A DNA stretch of 11,440 nucleotides, from contig CANGMO010000033.1 in the NCBI GenBank assembly GCA_947454295.1, positions 1 through 11,440 of the forward strand. The letters run 5' to 3'. Positions within the stretch are counted from its first letter, which is position 1. Each line of letters begins with the position of its first letter. The notes below the pieces were generated by a model, which worked only from the letters and a program-made list of their open reading frames with translations, did not search any database and was not told the origin of the DNA. Made by a program: the position numbers and the translations under genes. Shown piece after piece: positions 1 through 5,923 of this stretch. Source of the DNA: Verrucomicrobiota bacterium. Its GTDB lineage: Bacteria; Verrucomicrobiota; Verrucomicrobiia; Limisphaerales; UBA9464.

Positions 1-104
1 ATCGCAATCACCAGCAGCACGTGGATGAAGCCTCCCATGGTGGAACTGGTGACCAGTCCCAGGATCCAGAGAATGATGAGAATGAAGGCAATGGTGCTGA
101 GCAT
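1..104 (-). CDS. Lmo0937-family small membrane protein (5' part only)
   Basis: The minus strand from an ATG at 102-104 reads 34 residues beginning MLSTIAFILIILWILGLV and ending near HVLLVIA before the window edge cuts the gene. One long hydrophobic helix (about residues 3-19), a short TSSTMGGFIH turn and the start of a second helix match the layout of the roughly 50-residue Lmo0937/DUF5670 membrane peptides, which are common in bacteria and usually sit among stress genes. Their biochemical role is not known. It lies about 100 bases downstream of the BON gene on the same strand, with a weak hairpin between, so it may be read through from that gene. No Shine-Dalgarno sequence precedes the ATG. 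The identification rests on memory of the family pattern and on a partial protein. Confidence 0.75.
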   Translation of the reverse strand, partial: MLSTIAFILIILWILGLVTSSTMGGFIHVLLVIA

Positions 105-164
105 GAGCGGGCGGGTTAGAAGCAGTGGGTGGCTTGGAAAATGGCGGGGATAAGCGGAGCGAAA

Positions 165-180
165 GGATCCGCGAGGATCC
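165..180 (-). terminator. Possible weak terminator after the BON gene
   Basis: GGATCC occurs twice around a 4-base spacer. Because GGATCC is self-complementary, the transcript can fold into a 6-bp stem with a tetraloop. On the minus strand it is followed by TTT and then mixed sequence. It sits 23 bases past the BON stop codon and about 60 bases before the next minus-strand start. The stem is short and the T run poor, so it may only attenuate transcription. Confidence 0.3.
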
Positions 181-203
181 CTCCGCCCCGATGGGTGGTC
201 GAA

Positions 204-968
204 TTACTCGACCGCGACGGTCATCTTGTTCATGACGCTCACCACGCCCGGAACGTCGGTGACGAGCTTGGTGACCAGGGACTTCTCGGCGGAGTTCTTG
301 GCGATCCCGTTCAGCGAGACCACGCCGTCCACGGTCTCGACGCCGGTCTTCACCGAACTGGTGGAGCGATGCGACAGGAGAGCCATCTTCACCTGTGCGG
401 TGATGGAGGCGTCGTCGATCTTGTCACCCAAGGTCTCGGTCGACTTCGCGGGTTCGGTGCCGATGACCATCTCGTTCTTGACCTCCTTCACGTTGTCGAT
501 GTCCCGGGCGTACTCGGTGGTCAACTCGCGCTGCGCCTCATTGGTCGCAGTTCCGCGCAGGGTGACGACGCCGTCTTTCACGTCGACCTCGGTCCGGCCG
601 GCACTGACGTTGCGATGGAAGAGCAGAACGCTGCGGACCTTCAGTGCGATCCAGGTGTCGGAGTGCTCGGCGGGCGCGTCGCCCTTGATGGTGAGTTGAT
701 TGTCGACGCTTTTGACTCCGGGAAGGCGTTCAACCGTGGATTCAGCGAGGGACCGGTGGGAGGAGTCGGCGACGGTGCCGGAGAGGACGACGCGGCCGTC
801 GGTGGCCTCGGTCTTGATGGAGTCGTGCTTGAGGTAGGTCTTGAAGACGTACGACTTGGCGGCGGCGGATGCGATGCGGTCATCGGTGTCCGAGGCGAGG
901 ATCAGCGAGGGCGCCAGTAGGGCGGTGGAGGTGATGACGATCAGGGCAAGTGTCTTGGTATTATTCAT
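204..968 (-). CDS. Periplasmic protein with three BON domains (OsmY-like)
   Basis: This 254-residue exported protein begins MNNTKTLALIVITSTALLAP; a basic N-terminus and hydrophobic core form a signal peptide probably cleaved near LILAS (about residue 26). Three BON repeats follow at about 29-96, 104-170 and 185-253. Each has a helix, a T/E-V-x-DGVVxLxGT-type strand pair and a closing GVxSVxNxxxI strand. BON domains are phospholipid-binding modules; OsmY, the best-known relative, carries two and protects the envelope during osmotic stress. An envelope-stabilising role is therefore inferred. The start at 966-968 was chosen because the signal peptide begins there; the frame stays open upstream to 1145 but the extra residues look non-coding and cross the promoter element at 1048-1063. 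No Shine-Dalgarno sequence is visible. The gene diverges from the ice-binding-like gene. Confidence 0.9.
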   Translation of the reverse strand: MNNTKTLALIVITSTALLAPSLILASDTDDRIASAAAKSYVFKTYLKHDSIKTEATDGRVVLSGTVADSSHRSLAESTVERLPGVKSVDNQLTIKGDAPAEHSDTWIALKVRSVLLFHRNVSAGRTEVDVKDGVVTLRGTATNEAQRELTTEYARDIDNVKEVKNEMVIGTEPAKSTETLGDKIDDASITAQVKMALLSHRSTSSVKTGVETVDGVVSLNGIAKNSAEKSLVTKLVTDVPGVVSVMNKMTVAVE

Positions 969-1021
969 GGGGAAAGTCGTGGGCCTGGCCGGCTCCAACG
1001 AGCCCGGGAGAGGCTGGTATG

Positions 1022-1063
1022 ATATTAGATTCCAGGATTGCGGTTCTCCATGGGGTGTAACCC
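1022..1063 (-). promoter_or_regulatory. Predicted promoter/operator of the BON gene (repeated element copy A)
   Basis: The minus strand carries GGGTTACACCCCATGG at 1063-1048, the best match to an element found six times in this window. Twenty-two bases beyond its CCAT lies TAATAT (1027-1022), a good -10 hexamer. This places the element roughly at -49 to -36, overlapping where a -35 would be, and no TTGACA-like -35 is apparent. The BON start codon lies 79 bases beyond the element. Copy B faces the opposite way 27 bases to the right. Confidence 0.6.
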
Positions 1064-1090
1064 GCATTGAACGGATTCGCGGGAAGGGGA

Positions 1091-1106
1091 GGTGATCACC
1101 CCATGG
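1091..1106 (+). promoter_or_regulatory. Repeated element copy B, upstream of the ice-binding-like gene
   Basis: GGTGATCACCCCATGG on the plus strand shares the CACCCCATGG core and leading GG with the other copies but differs at four positions in the left half, so it is the weakest of the six. It points towards the plus-strand gene starting at 1177 or 1219. The hexamer at the expected distance (CAGGTT, 22 bases on) is a poor -10, so the promoter may be weak or activator-dependent. Confidence 0.4.
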
Positions 1107-1218
1107 TTCAAGGGGCGGCGACAGTGCAGGTTGGGAGATCAGCAACCGTGCTGGAGACCGGGGGCATCGTGAATTGATGCGGCTCCCGGCCCCGGCTCAT
1201 TCATTCCATTCATCCATC

Positions 1219-1986
1219 ATGCATTCCTCAGCTTTCCCTCAAATCCTCCTCCTCTCATCGCTCTTCGCCGCCCGCGCCTCGGCCAGCATTTTTCTGGGCA
1301 GTGCCGATTCCTATGCGGTGTTCGGCGGTGCCTCTGTCACCAGTGCGGGTTCGACCGTTCTCAATGGGAACCTCGGTGTGTCGCCGGGTCTTTCCGTCAC
1401 CGGGTTCCCGCCCGGGGTGGTGAACGGTTCCATCCACTCGGGGGATTCGTCGGCCCAGCAGGCTGGCGCCGACGCTCTGACGGCTTATCTCGCGCTCGGC
1501 GGGGAATCGCCGATTCAGAATCTGACTGGAAGCGACCTGGGCGGACTGACCCTGGGTCCGGGCGTTCGCAAGTTTGACACCACCGCCCAGTTGACGGGAA
1601 CCCTGACCCTCGATGGCGGGGGAAACAGCGCGGCCCGCTTCGACATTCTGATCGGCACGACCCTGACCACCTCGGTGGCCTCGTCGATCGTCCTGACCAA
1701 TGGGGCCCAGCCGGACAACGTCTACTGGCGGATCGGCACCTCGGCCACGATCGGGGGCGGATCACTGTTCTCGGGCACCGTCCTGGCGGATCAATCCATC
1801 ACTCTGAACTCGGGGGCCGAGGTGACGGGAAGACTGCTGGCGCTGAACGGCACCACCACGTTGAACAATAATATCGTGTCGGCGCCCGCTTCCGTTCCCG
1901 AGGTGGAATCGCTGTTGCCGATTGCCATGCTGTGCCTGACTGCGGGAGTCCTTCGTCGCCGTGCGACCTCAGCCAGCAAGCGTTGA
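1219..1986 (+). CDS. Exported ice-binding-like (DUF3494) protein with PEP-CTERM-like tail
   Basis: From the ATG at 1219 this is 255 residues. A signal peptide (about 1-22, ending AARASA) is followed by a DUF3494-type domain (about 28-220), recognisable from SYAVFGGASVTSAGSTVLNG, NLGVSPG, a long GADALTAY helix, the paired TLGPGVRKF and TLTLDGGG strands, FDILIGTTLTT and VYWRIGTSATIGGGSLFSGT. This fold is a right-handed beta-solenoid with a flanking helix. Some members bind ice; many bacterial ones are surface or adhesion proteins with no shown ice activity, so the ligand is unknown. The end, VPEVESLLPIAMLCL then a basic RRR cluster, resembles a PEP-CTERM sorting signal with VPEV for VPEP, suggesting exosortase-dependent anchoring. 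Starts at 1177 (ATG) or 1174 (TTG) are in frame and would lengthen the N-terminus by 14-15 residues; 1219 gives the more compact signal peptide. A strong hairpin follows. Confidence 0.88.
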   Translation: MHSSAFPQILLLSSLFAARASASIFLGSADSYAVFGGASVTSAGSTVLNGNLGVSPGLSVTGFPPGVVNGSIHSGDSSAQQAGADALTAYLALGGESPIQNLTGSDLGGLTLGPGVRKFDTTAQLTGTLTLDGGGNSAARFDILIGTTLTTSVASSIVLTNGAQPDNVYWRIGTSATIGGGSLFSGTVLADQSITLNSGAEVTGRLLALNGTTTLNNNIVSAPASVPEVESLLPIAMLCLTAGVLRRRATSASKR

Positions 1987-2000
1987 GTTGAAACAACAAA

Positions 2001-2028
2001 CCCTCGTGAGCCGGTTGACTCACGAGGG
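2001..2028. terminator. Bidirectional hairpin terminator between convergent genes
   Basis: CCCTCGTGAG (2001-2010) and CTCACGAGGG (2019-2028) form a perfect 10-bp stem with an 8-base loop. It lies 14 bases after the stop of the ice-binding-like gene and 27 bases beyond the stop of the convergent entericidin-like gene. Read on the minus strand it is followed by TTTGTTGTTT, a usable U-rich tail, so it should terminate the minus-strand lipoprotein transcript best. On the plus strand there is no T run, but the stem is strong. Confidence 0.85.
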
Positions 2029-2055
2029 GCGTTCGAACGGGGGGCAGGGAAGGTG

Positions 2056-2208
2056 CTATTTAGTGCCTTCCTGAATCTTCTCCCCGGCCCGTTCCACGTC
2101 CTTCCCGAAGCCGTTCGCGGTGTGGCATCCGGAGGCCGCGAGAAGCACGAACAGGCTGACGAGGAGCTGAATGAGACCGAAACGAAGACGGGAATGGGAG
2201 TGGTTCAT
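2056..2208 (-). CDS. Entericidin EcnA/B-like small lipoprotein
   Basis: A 50-residue reading frame on the minus strand starts at the ATG 2206-2208 and ends at TAG. After MNHSHSRLRF comes a hydrophobic stretch (about 11-26) closing with the lipobox LAASGC, Cys28 being the predicted lipidated residue. The mature peptide is only 23 residues, HTANGFGKDVERAGEKIQEG plus TK, a close match to the short amphipathic helix of entericidins (xxGxGxDxxxxGxxI). In enterobacteria EcnA and EcnB form a toxin/antidote-like lipoprotein pair linked to stationary phase. Across other bacteria single copies are common and appear to be envelope-stress proteins; a single copy here favours that role. It follows the outer-membrane barrel gene by 20 bases, so the two are likely cotranscribed, and the strong hairpin lies downstream. 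There is no Shine-Dalgarno sequence. Confidence 0.88.
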   Translation of the reverse strand: MNHSHSRLRFGLIQLLVSLFVLLAASGCHTANGFGKDVERAGEKIQEGTK

Positions 2209-2228
2209 GGAGGTGGAGTGTTGGGGAA

Positions 2229-2774
2229 TCAGAAGCGGCAGCGGAACCCGAGGCGGCCGAGTCCGTAGTTGGCGGTGCCGTCGGGAATGACGTAGCGGGC
2301 ATCCAGGAAGACGCCGAACTGGTGGCTGAAGCGGTATTCGATTCCCGCGCCGGCCTGGCCAAACCAGACCTCGGAGGCGTCGAACTGGCGTCCAAACCCA
2401 CCGTAGAGATAGGGCGAGAAGCCGCTGTGTCCGAGGGGAAGCCGGCCGATGAAGTTCATCGAGGCACTGTCGATGAAGCTGTGGGCGATGTTTTCGGTGT
2501 AGGCATCCGCGGCGACGCCGAGGTTGCGGGTGAAGAAGTAGTTGAGGCCGGCGCCCGCACCGAGACGGAAGTCCCGGTTGAGCTTCAATCCCGTGATGTG
2601 GTCAAGGGTCTGCTGTCCGACGGCGGCCGAGCCGAACAGGTCGAGACTTGTTTCCGTGGCGCCGTACAATTCGGACTGATCGGAATATCCCTGGGCGACG
2701 ACCGCCGGGCAGAGGGGAATCAGTGCGAGTGCCAGGGCGCCAAGACGCCTGGCAAGGAGGGGTGTGAGATACAT
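2229..2774 (-). CDS. Small outer-membrane beta-barrel protein
   Basis: About 181 residues from the ATG at 2772-2774; a GTG directly before it (2775-2777) is an alternative start. A signal peptide ends near PAVVAQ. The mature part alternates polar and hydrophobic residues in repeated strands, with glycine and aromatic pairs such as RLGAGAGLNYFF, GFSPYLYGGFG, QAGAGIEYRF and HQFGVFLDARYVI, and it ends with phenylalanine (RLGFRCRF), the usual signal for BAM-mediated barrel insertion. Length and strand number suit an eight-stranded OmpA/OmpW-type barrel. The substrate, if any, is not apparent. The promoter element and TATAAG box sit so close that the mRNA may start at or within a few bases of the start codon. 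It is followed by the entericidin-like gene after 20 bases. Confidence 0.82.
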   Translation of the reverse strand: MYLTPLLARRLGALALALIPLCPAVVAQGYSDQSELYGATETSLDLFGSAAVGQQTLDHITGLKLNRDFRLGAGAGLNYFFTRNLGVAADAYTENIAHSFIDSASMNFIGRLPLGHSGFSPYLYGGFGRQFDASEVWFGQAGAGIEYRFSHQFGVFLDARYVIPDGTANYGLGRLGFRCRF

Positions 2775-2783
2775 CACGCTGAC

Positions 2784-2823
2784 CTTATAATCTCACGAGA
2801 CCGAGATGAATGGGGTGTAACCC
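2784..2823 (-). promoter_or_regulatory. Predicted promoter of the barrel/lipoprotein unit (repeated element copy C)
   Basis: GGGTTACACCCCATTC lies at 2823-2808 on the minus strand and matches the repeated element except for the last two bases. TATAAG at 2789-2784 lies 20 bases beyond its CCAT and is a credible -10. The first base of the element is the last base of the TAG stop of the phosphatase gene upstream. With the -10 ending only 6-9 bases before the GTG/ATG start, transcription should begin at or next to the start codon. Confidence 0.65.
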
Positions 2824-3431
2824 TACTCGACCGATCCGCGGAGGACGTCGCCCGAGGCGGACGCATTCCAGAGCAGGATTCCCGGGGTGTCCGTGTGATG
2901 GGGCTCGCACCCGAGAATGCTGATGGAGGCGGGATTTAGCAGCAGATGCTTGCCCTGAATTGCATCGAGGCCAATCCAGCGGGCCCCGAGAATCCGAGCG
3001 AAGTGTCCGTGGGTGAACAAGGCAATGGTCTCGTCCGCTGCCATGAGGCGAGCCAGAAGTCGATCGGCTCGTTCCGAAACCTGCTGCACGCTCTCGCCCC
3101 CGGGGCATCCGTGTTCGAAGAGATTCCAGTCGGGACGACTGTCGAGGATTTCCAGCGAGCGCTGTCCCTCGTACTCCCCGTAGTTCCATTCGGCGAGGTC
3201 GGGTTCCAATTCCATGCTTGTCCCAAGGCCGGCGAGTTCACAGGTCTGCCGGGCGCGCAGCCGGGGACTGCAGAGAATCCGCGAAAACGGCACCTGCCCG
3301 AGAGGATCCCCGAGCTCGCGGGCAGCCGACTGACCATCCTGGGTCAGCGGAATCTCCGTGGTTCCGGTGTGCTGGCCGGTGAGGGACCACTCGGTCTCGC
3401 CGTGACGAATCAGGTAGAGGACTGAAGGCAT
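2823..3431 (-). CDS. Histidine phosphatase family protein, Shb17-like
   Basis: A 202-residue cytoplasmic enzyme of the phosphoglycerate mutase-like (histidine phosphatase) superfamily. LIRHGETEW holds the phospho-accepting His10 with Arg9, CSPRLRARQT gives the second arginine, EWNYGEYEG supplies the acid (Glu81), and FTHGH the second catalytic His141. The segments WSLTGQHTGTTEIPLT, DWNLFEHGCPGGES, ARWIGLD and ILLWNA are the pattern I know from the branch containing yeast sedoheptulose-1,7-bisphosphatase Shb17, so a sugar-bisphosphate phosphatase is more likely than a mutase. The actual substrate cannot be fixed from sequence. The start at 3429-3431 was chosen because the RHG strand begins immediately; the 32-residue upstream extension looks non-coding. 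It follows the RNase gene by 58 bases, with a hairpin between, and probably shares its transcript. Confidence 0.88.
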   Translation of the reverse strand: MPSVLYLIRHGETEWSLTGQHTGTTEIPLTQDGQSAARELGDPLGQVPFSRILCSPRLRARQTCELAGLGTSMELEPDLAEWNYGEYEGQRSLEILDSRPDWNLFEHGCPGGESVQQVSERADRLLARLMAADETIALFTHGHFARILGARWIGLDAIQGKHLLLNPASISILGCEPHHTDTPGILLWNASASGDVLRGSVE

Positions 3432-3451
3432 GGTCGGGAGCGGGTGTGGCG

Positions 3452-3474
3452 TGGGAGATCGTGGTGCGATCCCA
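3452..3474 (-). other. Intercistronic hairpin between the RNase and phosphatase genes
   Basis: TGGG-A-GATCG pairs with CGATC-CCA around a 5-base loop, giving a nine-pair stem with one bulged base. It lies in the 58-base gap, 15 bases past the RNase stop codon and 20 bases before the phosphatase start. No T run follows, so it does not look like an intrinsic terminator. It could be a processing or stability element that sets the ratio of the two gene products. Confidence 0.4.
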
Positions 3475-3489
3475 TGGCGGCGGCGCGAT

Positions 3490-5046
3490 TCACTCGTGAA
3501 CGAAGTCGATGAAGCCACGTTCGACATCCGCCCGAATCAGCTTCACGCGAACGCGATCGCCCACATCCAGGGTCTCGAAACCGCGCACCAGTTGCCCCTC
3601 GACCGCCGGGAGAAACGTGCGCACCCACACCCCCTTGACCGAGGCGCCGGTGACGATGGCGTCGAACATCTCGCCGATGCGTGAGGCGAGGAGCATTGCC
3701 GCAGCGGACTTGCGAACCCGGCGTTCCACCTTGGTGGCATCGTTTTCGCGATCCGTGCATTGGTGGGCCAGCCCGTCGAGTTCGGTGATGGAGTAGGGGG
3801 GGCTGTTCCCGGCCAGGGCCGCCTTGACGAGTCGCTGGCTGATCAGATCCGGATAGCGCCGATTGGGTGCGGTGAAGTGTGTGTAGTTCTTCACCGCCAG
3901 GCCGAAGTGTCCCGGTGAATCCGTTCCCGGTGCATTGACCACGTATTCGCCGCGGCCAATGAGCTTCACCACGGCCAGCGAGAGGTCGGGAAATCCGTTG
4001 GGGTCGAGAATGCGTCGAACCGCGAGGAAGTTCTCGAGCGCAGTGGCTTCCGGATGATCGGGCAGCACCGTGCCGGAAAGCAGGGCCAGTTGCGCGATCC
4101 GGCTCCATCGCTCGGGGGACTTCAGCACGCGACGCAGTGAGGGGAACTCCTTCGCCTCGAGGAAGCTCGCGGTGACCTCGTTGGCGGCGATCATGAACTC
4201 CTCGATGAGCTGCTTGGCACGATTGTTCGGATCGAGGTCGAGATGCGTCAGGGAATTCCCATCGAAGGTGGCGTGCGGTTCTGGGGTTTCGAGGCTGAGT
4301 GCCCCCTGTCGATGGCGCAGGGCCGTGAGCCGTTGGGCGAGGGCGTCCTGAATCCGGAGACTAGTGGCGGTGTCGGCGTCGTTGGCGACTGTCCTTGGCG
4401 CATCACCGGTTCCACTAAGCCAGGCCGCGACGCTTCGGTATGCGAGCTTTGCGTGATTGTGGATGCGCGCCCGGTAGATCTCGGAGTGGAAAAGATGGCT
4501 GTCCGGCCCGAACAGCATTTCCACCACGAGTGCGTCCCGATCCTGGTCCGCATTCAGCGACGTGAGATCCGTGGACAGGCTCTCCGGAAGCATCGGGAAC
4601 ATCAGGGCCGGAGTGTAGACCGAGGTCGTGTTGTGCCGAGCGTGGCGATCGAGCTGGGAGTCCTTCGGCACCAACTGGTCCACGTCGGCAACCGCCACCC
4701 GAATCCGAATCTTTCCGCCGTCCAGCCGCTCCCCCACGGTGACTTGGTCCAGGTCCCTTGAGTCATCGTTGTCGATCGACACCCAGGGAAGATCCCGAAG
4801 GTCGCGGATGTCGGCCACGCCTTTCCGGGCCGCCTGAGGGAGAGGGAGGTGCTGCAGTTCCTCGAGCGCGCCGGGTTCGAGAGCGATGCTCAATCCCTGA
4901 TCGAGCATCGCGGTCCGTGCAATCCGCGCCAACCTGAGCCGGTCGTTATAGGTCTCGGAGTCGTTTCCCGGCGCTGAACGACTGGAAACGACCGCGGGGG
5001 GGCGGGGGGCGCGGGTTTTGGCAAGAGTTGAGATGGGCATGATCAT
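3490..5046 (-). CDS. RNase II-family (RNB domain) ribonuclease
   Basis: About 518 residues (516 if the second ATG, at 5038-5040, is used). It is a cytoplasmic 3'-5' exoribonuclease by family. In the 516-residue numbering, the RNB domain runs from about 85 to 410: WVSIDNDDSRDLDQ (metal ligands at Asp90, Asp96, Asp98), FPMLPESLSTDLTSLN, EFMIAANEVTASFLE, and the active-site block HFGLAVKNYTHFTAPNRRYPD. A short basic C-terminal S1-like segment (about 455-516) follows. The N-terminal cold-shock domains of E. coli RNase II and RNase R are absent, and only about 80 residues precede the RNB domain, so this is the compact bacterial type. The fourth acidic residue of the usual DxxxxxDxDD motif is glutamine (Gln99). 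The start codon is uncertain: the frame is open upstream to 5217 but that part is low-complexity and probably leader. Confidence 0.9.
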   Translation of the reverse strand: MIMPISTLAKTRAPRPPAVVSSRSAPGNDSETYNDRLRLARIARTAMLDQGLSIALEPGALEELQHLPLPQAARKGVADIRDLRDLPWVSIDNDDSRDLDQVTVGERLDGGKIRIRVAVADVDQLVPKDSQLDRHARHNTTSVYTPALMFPMLPESLSTDLTSLNADQDRDALVVEMLFGPDSHLFHSEIYRARIHNHAKLAYRSVAAWLSGTGDAPRTVANDADTATSLRIQDALAQRLTALRHRQGALSLETPEPHATFDGNSLTHLDLDPNNRAKQLIEEFMIAANEVTASFLEAKEFPSLRRVLKSPERWSRIAQLALLSGTVLPDHPEATALENFLAVRRILDPNGFPDLSLAVVKLIGRGEYVVNAPGTDSPGHFGLAVKNYTHFTAPNRRYPDLISQRLVKAALAGNSPPYSITELDGLAHQCTDRENDATKVERRVRKSAAAMLLASRIGEMFDAIVTGASVKGVWVRTFLPAVEGQLVRGFETLDVGDRVRVKLIRADVERGFIDFVHE

Positions 5047-5306
5047 CGGCGTGAACGGGAAAGGGACTGGAGTGACAACAGGGCGGTGGCTCTGAGACGG
5101 GAGCATCGACTCATGGCCGCGCGCGGGGAGCGACGCGCTCCGCGAACCGCCCGGATGGGGGCCTGGTTGGCCCACCAGGCGATGCGCATCAGGGTTCGCA
5201 ACGGAATCGGTTCCCAACTGGTTCGCAGCAGCATGCCGCCAAGGTCAGGGGCGAGCGGGGCCTGGTCTTTTCGGGACTGACAGAGATGAAGGAATCCCAC
5301 CGCAGA

Positions 5307-5349
5307 AGGATGACCGCTCGCCGCATTTGGCAGCCATGGGGTGAAACCC
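5307..5349 (-). promoter_or_regulatory. Predicted promoter of the RNase/phosphatase unit (repeated element copy D)
   Basis: GGGTTTCACCCCATGG occupies 5349-5334 on the minus strand, one base different from copy A. Twenty-three bases beyond its CCAT is CATCCT (5312-5307), a weak -10-like hexamer at the same distance as in copies E and F. The flanking genes are co-directional and only one copy is present, pointing at the RNase gene 287 bases away, which implies a long untranslated leader or a small unrecognised reading frame. Confidence 0.55.
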
Positions 5350-5358
5350 TCCCGACGG

Positions 5359-5377
5359 CATCCCGAATTGCGGGATG
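5359..5377 (-). terminator. Hairpin after TspO, possible weak terminator
   Basis: CATCCCG and CGGGATG form a 7-bp stem around AATTG (plus-strand reading), 33 bases past the TspO stop codon on the minus strand. No T run follows, so intrinsic termination would be weak. Its position between the end of the six-gene block and the next promoter element fits a unit boundary. Confidence 0.35.
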
Positions 5378-5410
5378 GCCGCAGGACTTCATCTCCTTTT
5401 TCGAAGCGCG

Positions 5411-5908
5411 CTAGGGATTCCGCCACCAGAGCGTGGCATTCAGTCCGGAGGCGAATCCGACCCAGAGCCAGTAGGGAATCAACAGCAGCGCGGCGGTCCT
5501 TCGCACGCGCCAGAACGCGTGAATTGTCAGGCTGATGGCCAGCCAGAGGGCGGCGATTTCAATCAAGGCAATGCCGGGTCGATGCAGCCCGAAGAACAGC
5601 GGAGTCCAGGCGGCGTTGAGCACCCACTGAAGCACAAACAGGCCGAGTGGGCGCCGCTGCTGGCGCCATCCACCGATCTGCCAGACTTGCCACGCGGCCA
5701 CTGCCATCATGCCGTAGAGAAGGCTCCACACCGGGCCGAAGATCCACCCCGGAGGATTCCACACGGGCTTGGCGAGATCGTTGTACCAGGCGTCAGGTCC
5801 GCCGAATGCCGCCGACAGGGAGGCCGAGAACGCGAAGAGCATCCAGGCGATCAACGCGGCGATTGGCCGCGGGCGGGCGGGCGGTGCGGAGGCGGTGAAG
5901 GGTGTCAC
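5411..5908 (-). CDS. tspO: TspO/MBR family tryptophan-rich sensory protein
   Basis: A 165-residue inner-membrane protein with five predicted helices (about 16-36, 54-76, 87-107, 111-131, 138-160). Family hallmarks are clear: WYNDLAKPVWNPPGWIFGPVW, LLYGMMAVAAW, LQWVLNAAWTPLFFG and LIPYWLWVGFASGLNATLWW, ending RNP. TspO proteins bind or degrade porphyrins and are linked to oxygen or stress sensing in bacteria; which applies here is unknown. The reading frame begins with GTG (5906-5908), about 8 residues longer at the N-terminus than most TspO proteins; the next in-frame ATG would cut into helix 1, so GTG is preferred. It is the last gene of the block and follows the helical protein by 15 bases, so cotranscription is likely. 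Confidence 0.93.
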   Translation of the reverse strand: MTPFTASAPPARPRPIAALIAWMLFAFSASLSAAFGGPDAWYNDLAKPVWNPPGWIFGPVWSLLYGMMAVAAWQVWQIGGWRQQRRPLGLFVLQWVLNAAWTPLFFGLHRPGIALIEIAALWLAISLTIHAFWRVRRTAALLLIPYWLWVGFASGLNATLWWRNP

Positions 5909-5923
5909 AGGTGCGCCAATGCT

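Larger units (their letters stand above)
5047..5410. other. 364-base intergenic region (RNase leader)
   Basis: No convincing gene is seen between the TspO and RNase genes. It contains a short hairpin near the TspO end, one copy of the repeated element pointing at the RNase gene, and then a leader of about 260-290 bases. A minus-strand frame ending at 5043 reads a basic arginine-rich peptide (for example MRIAWWANQAPIRAVRG onward) whose TGA overlaps the RNase ATG as ATGA. It has no recognisable family and could be chance in GC-rich DNA or a short coupled leader peptide. Confidence 0.5.

Noticed and set aside
129..920. A 263-codon plus-strand frame opposite the BON gene, rich in Gly, Asp and Val
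   Set aside because: It is the antisense of three clear BON repeats; composition is typical of a shadow frame.
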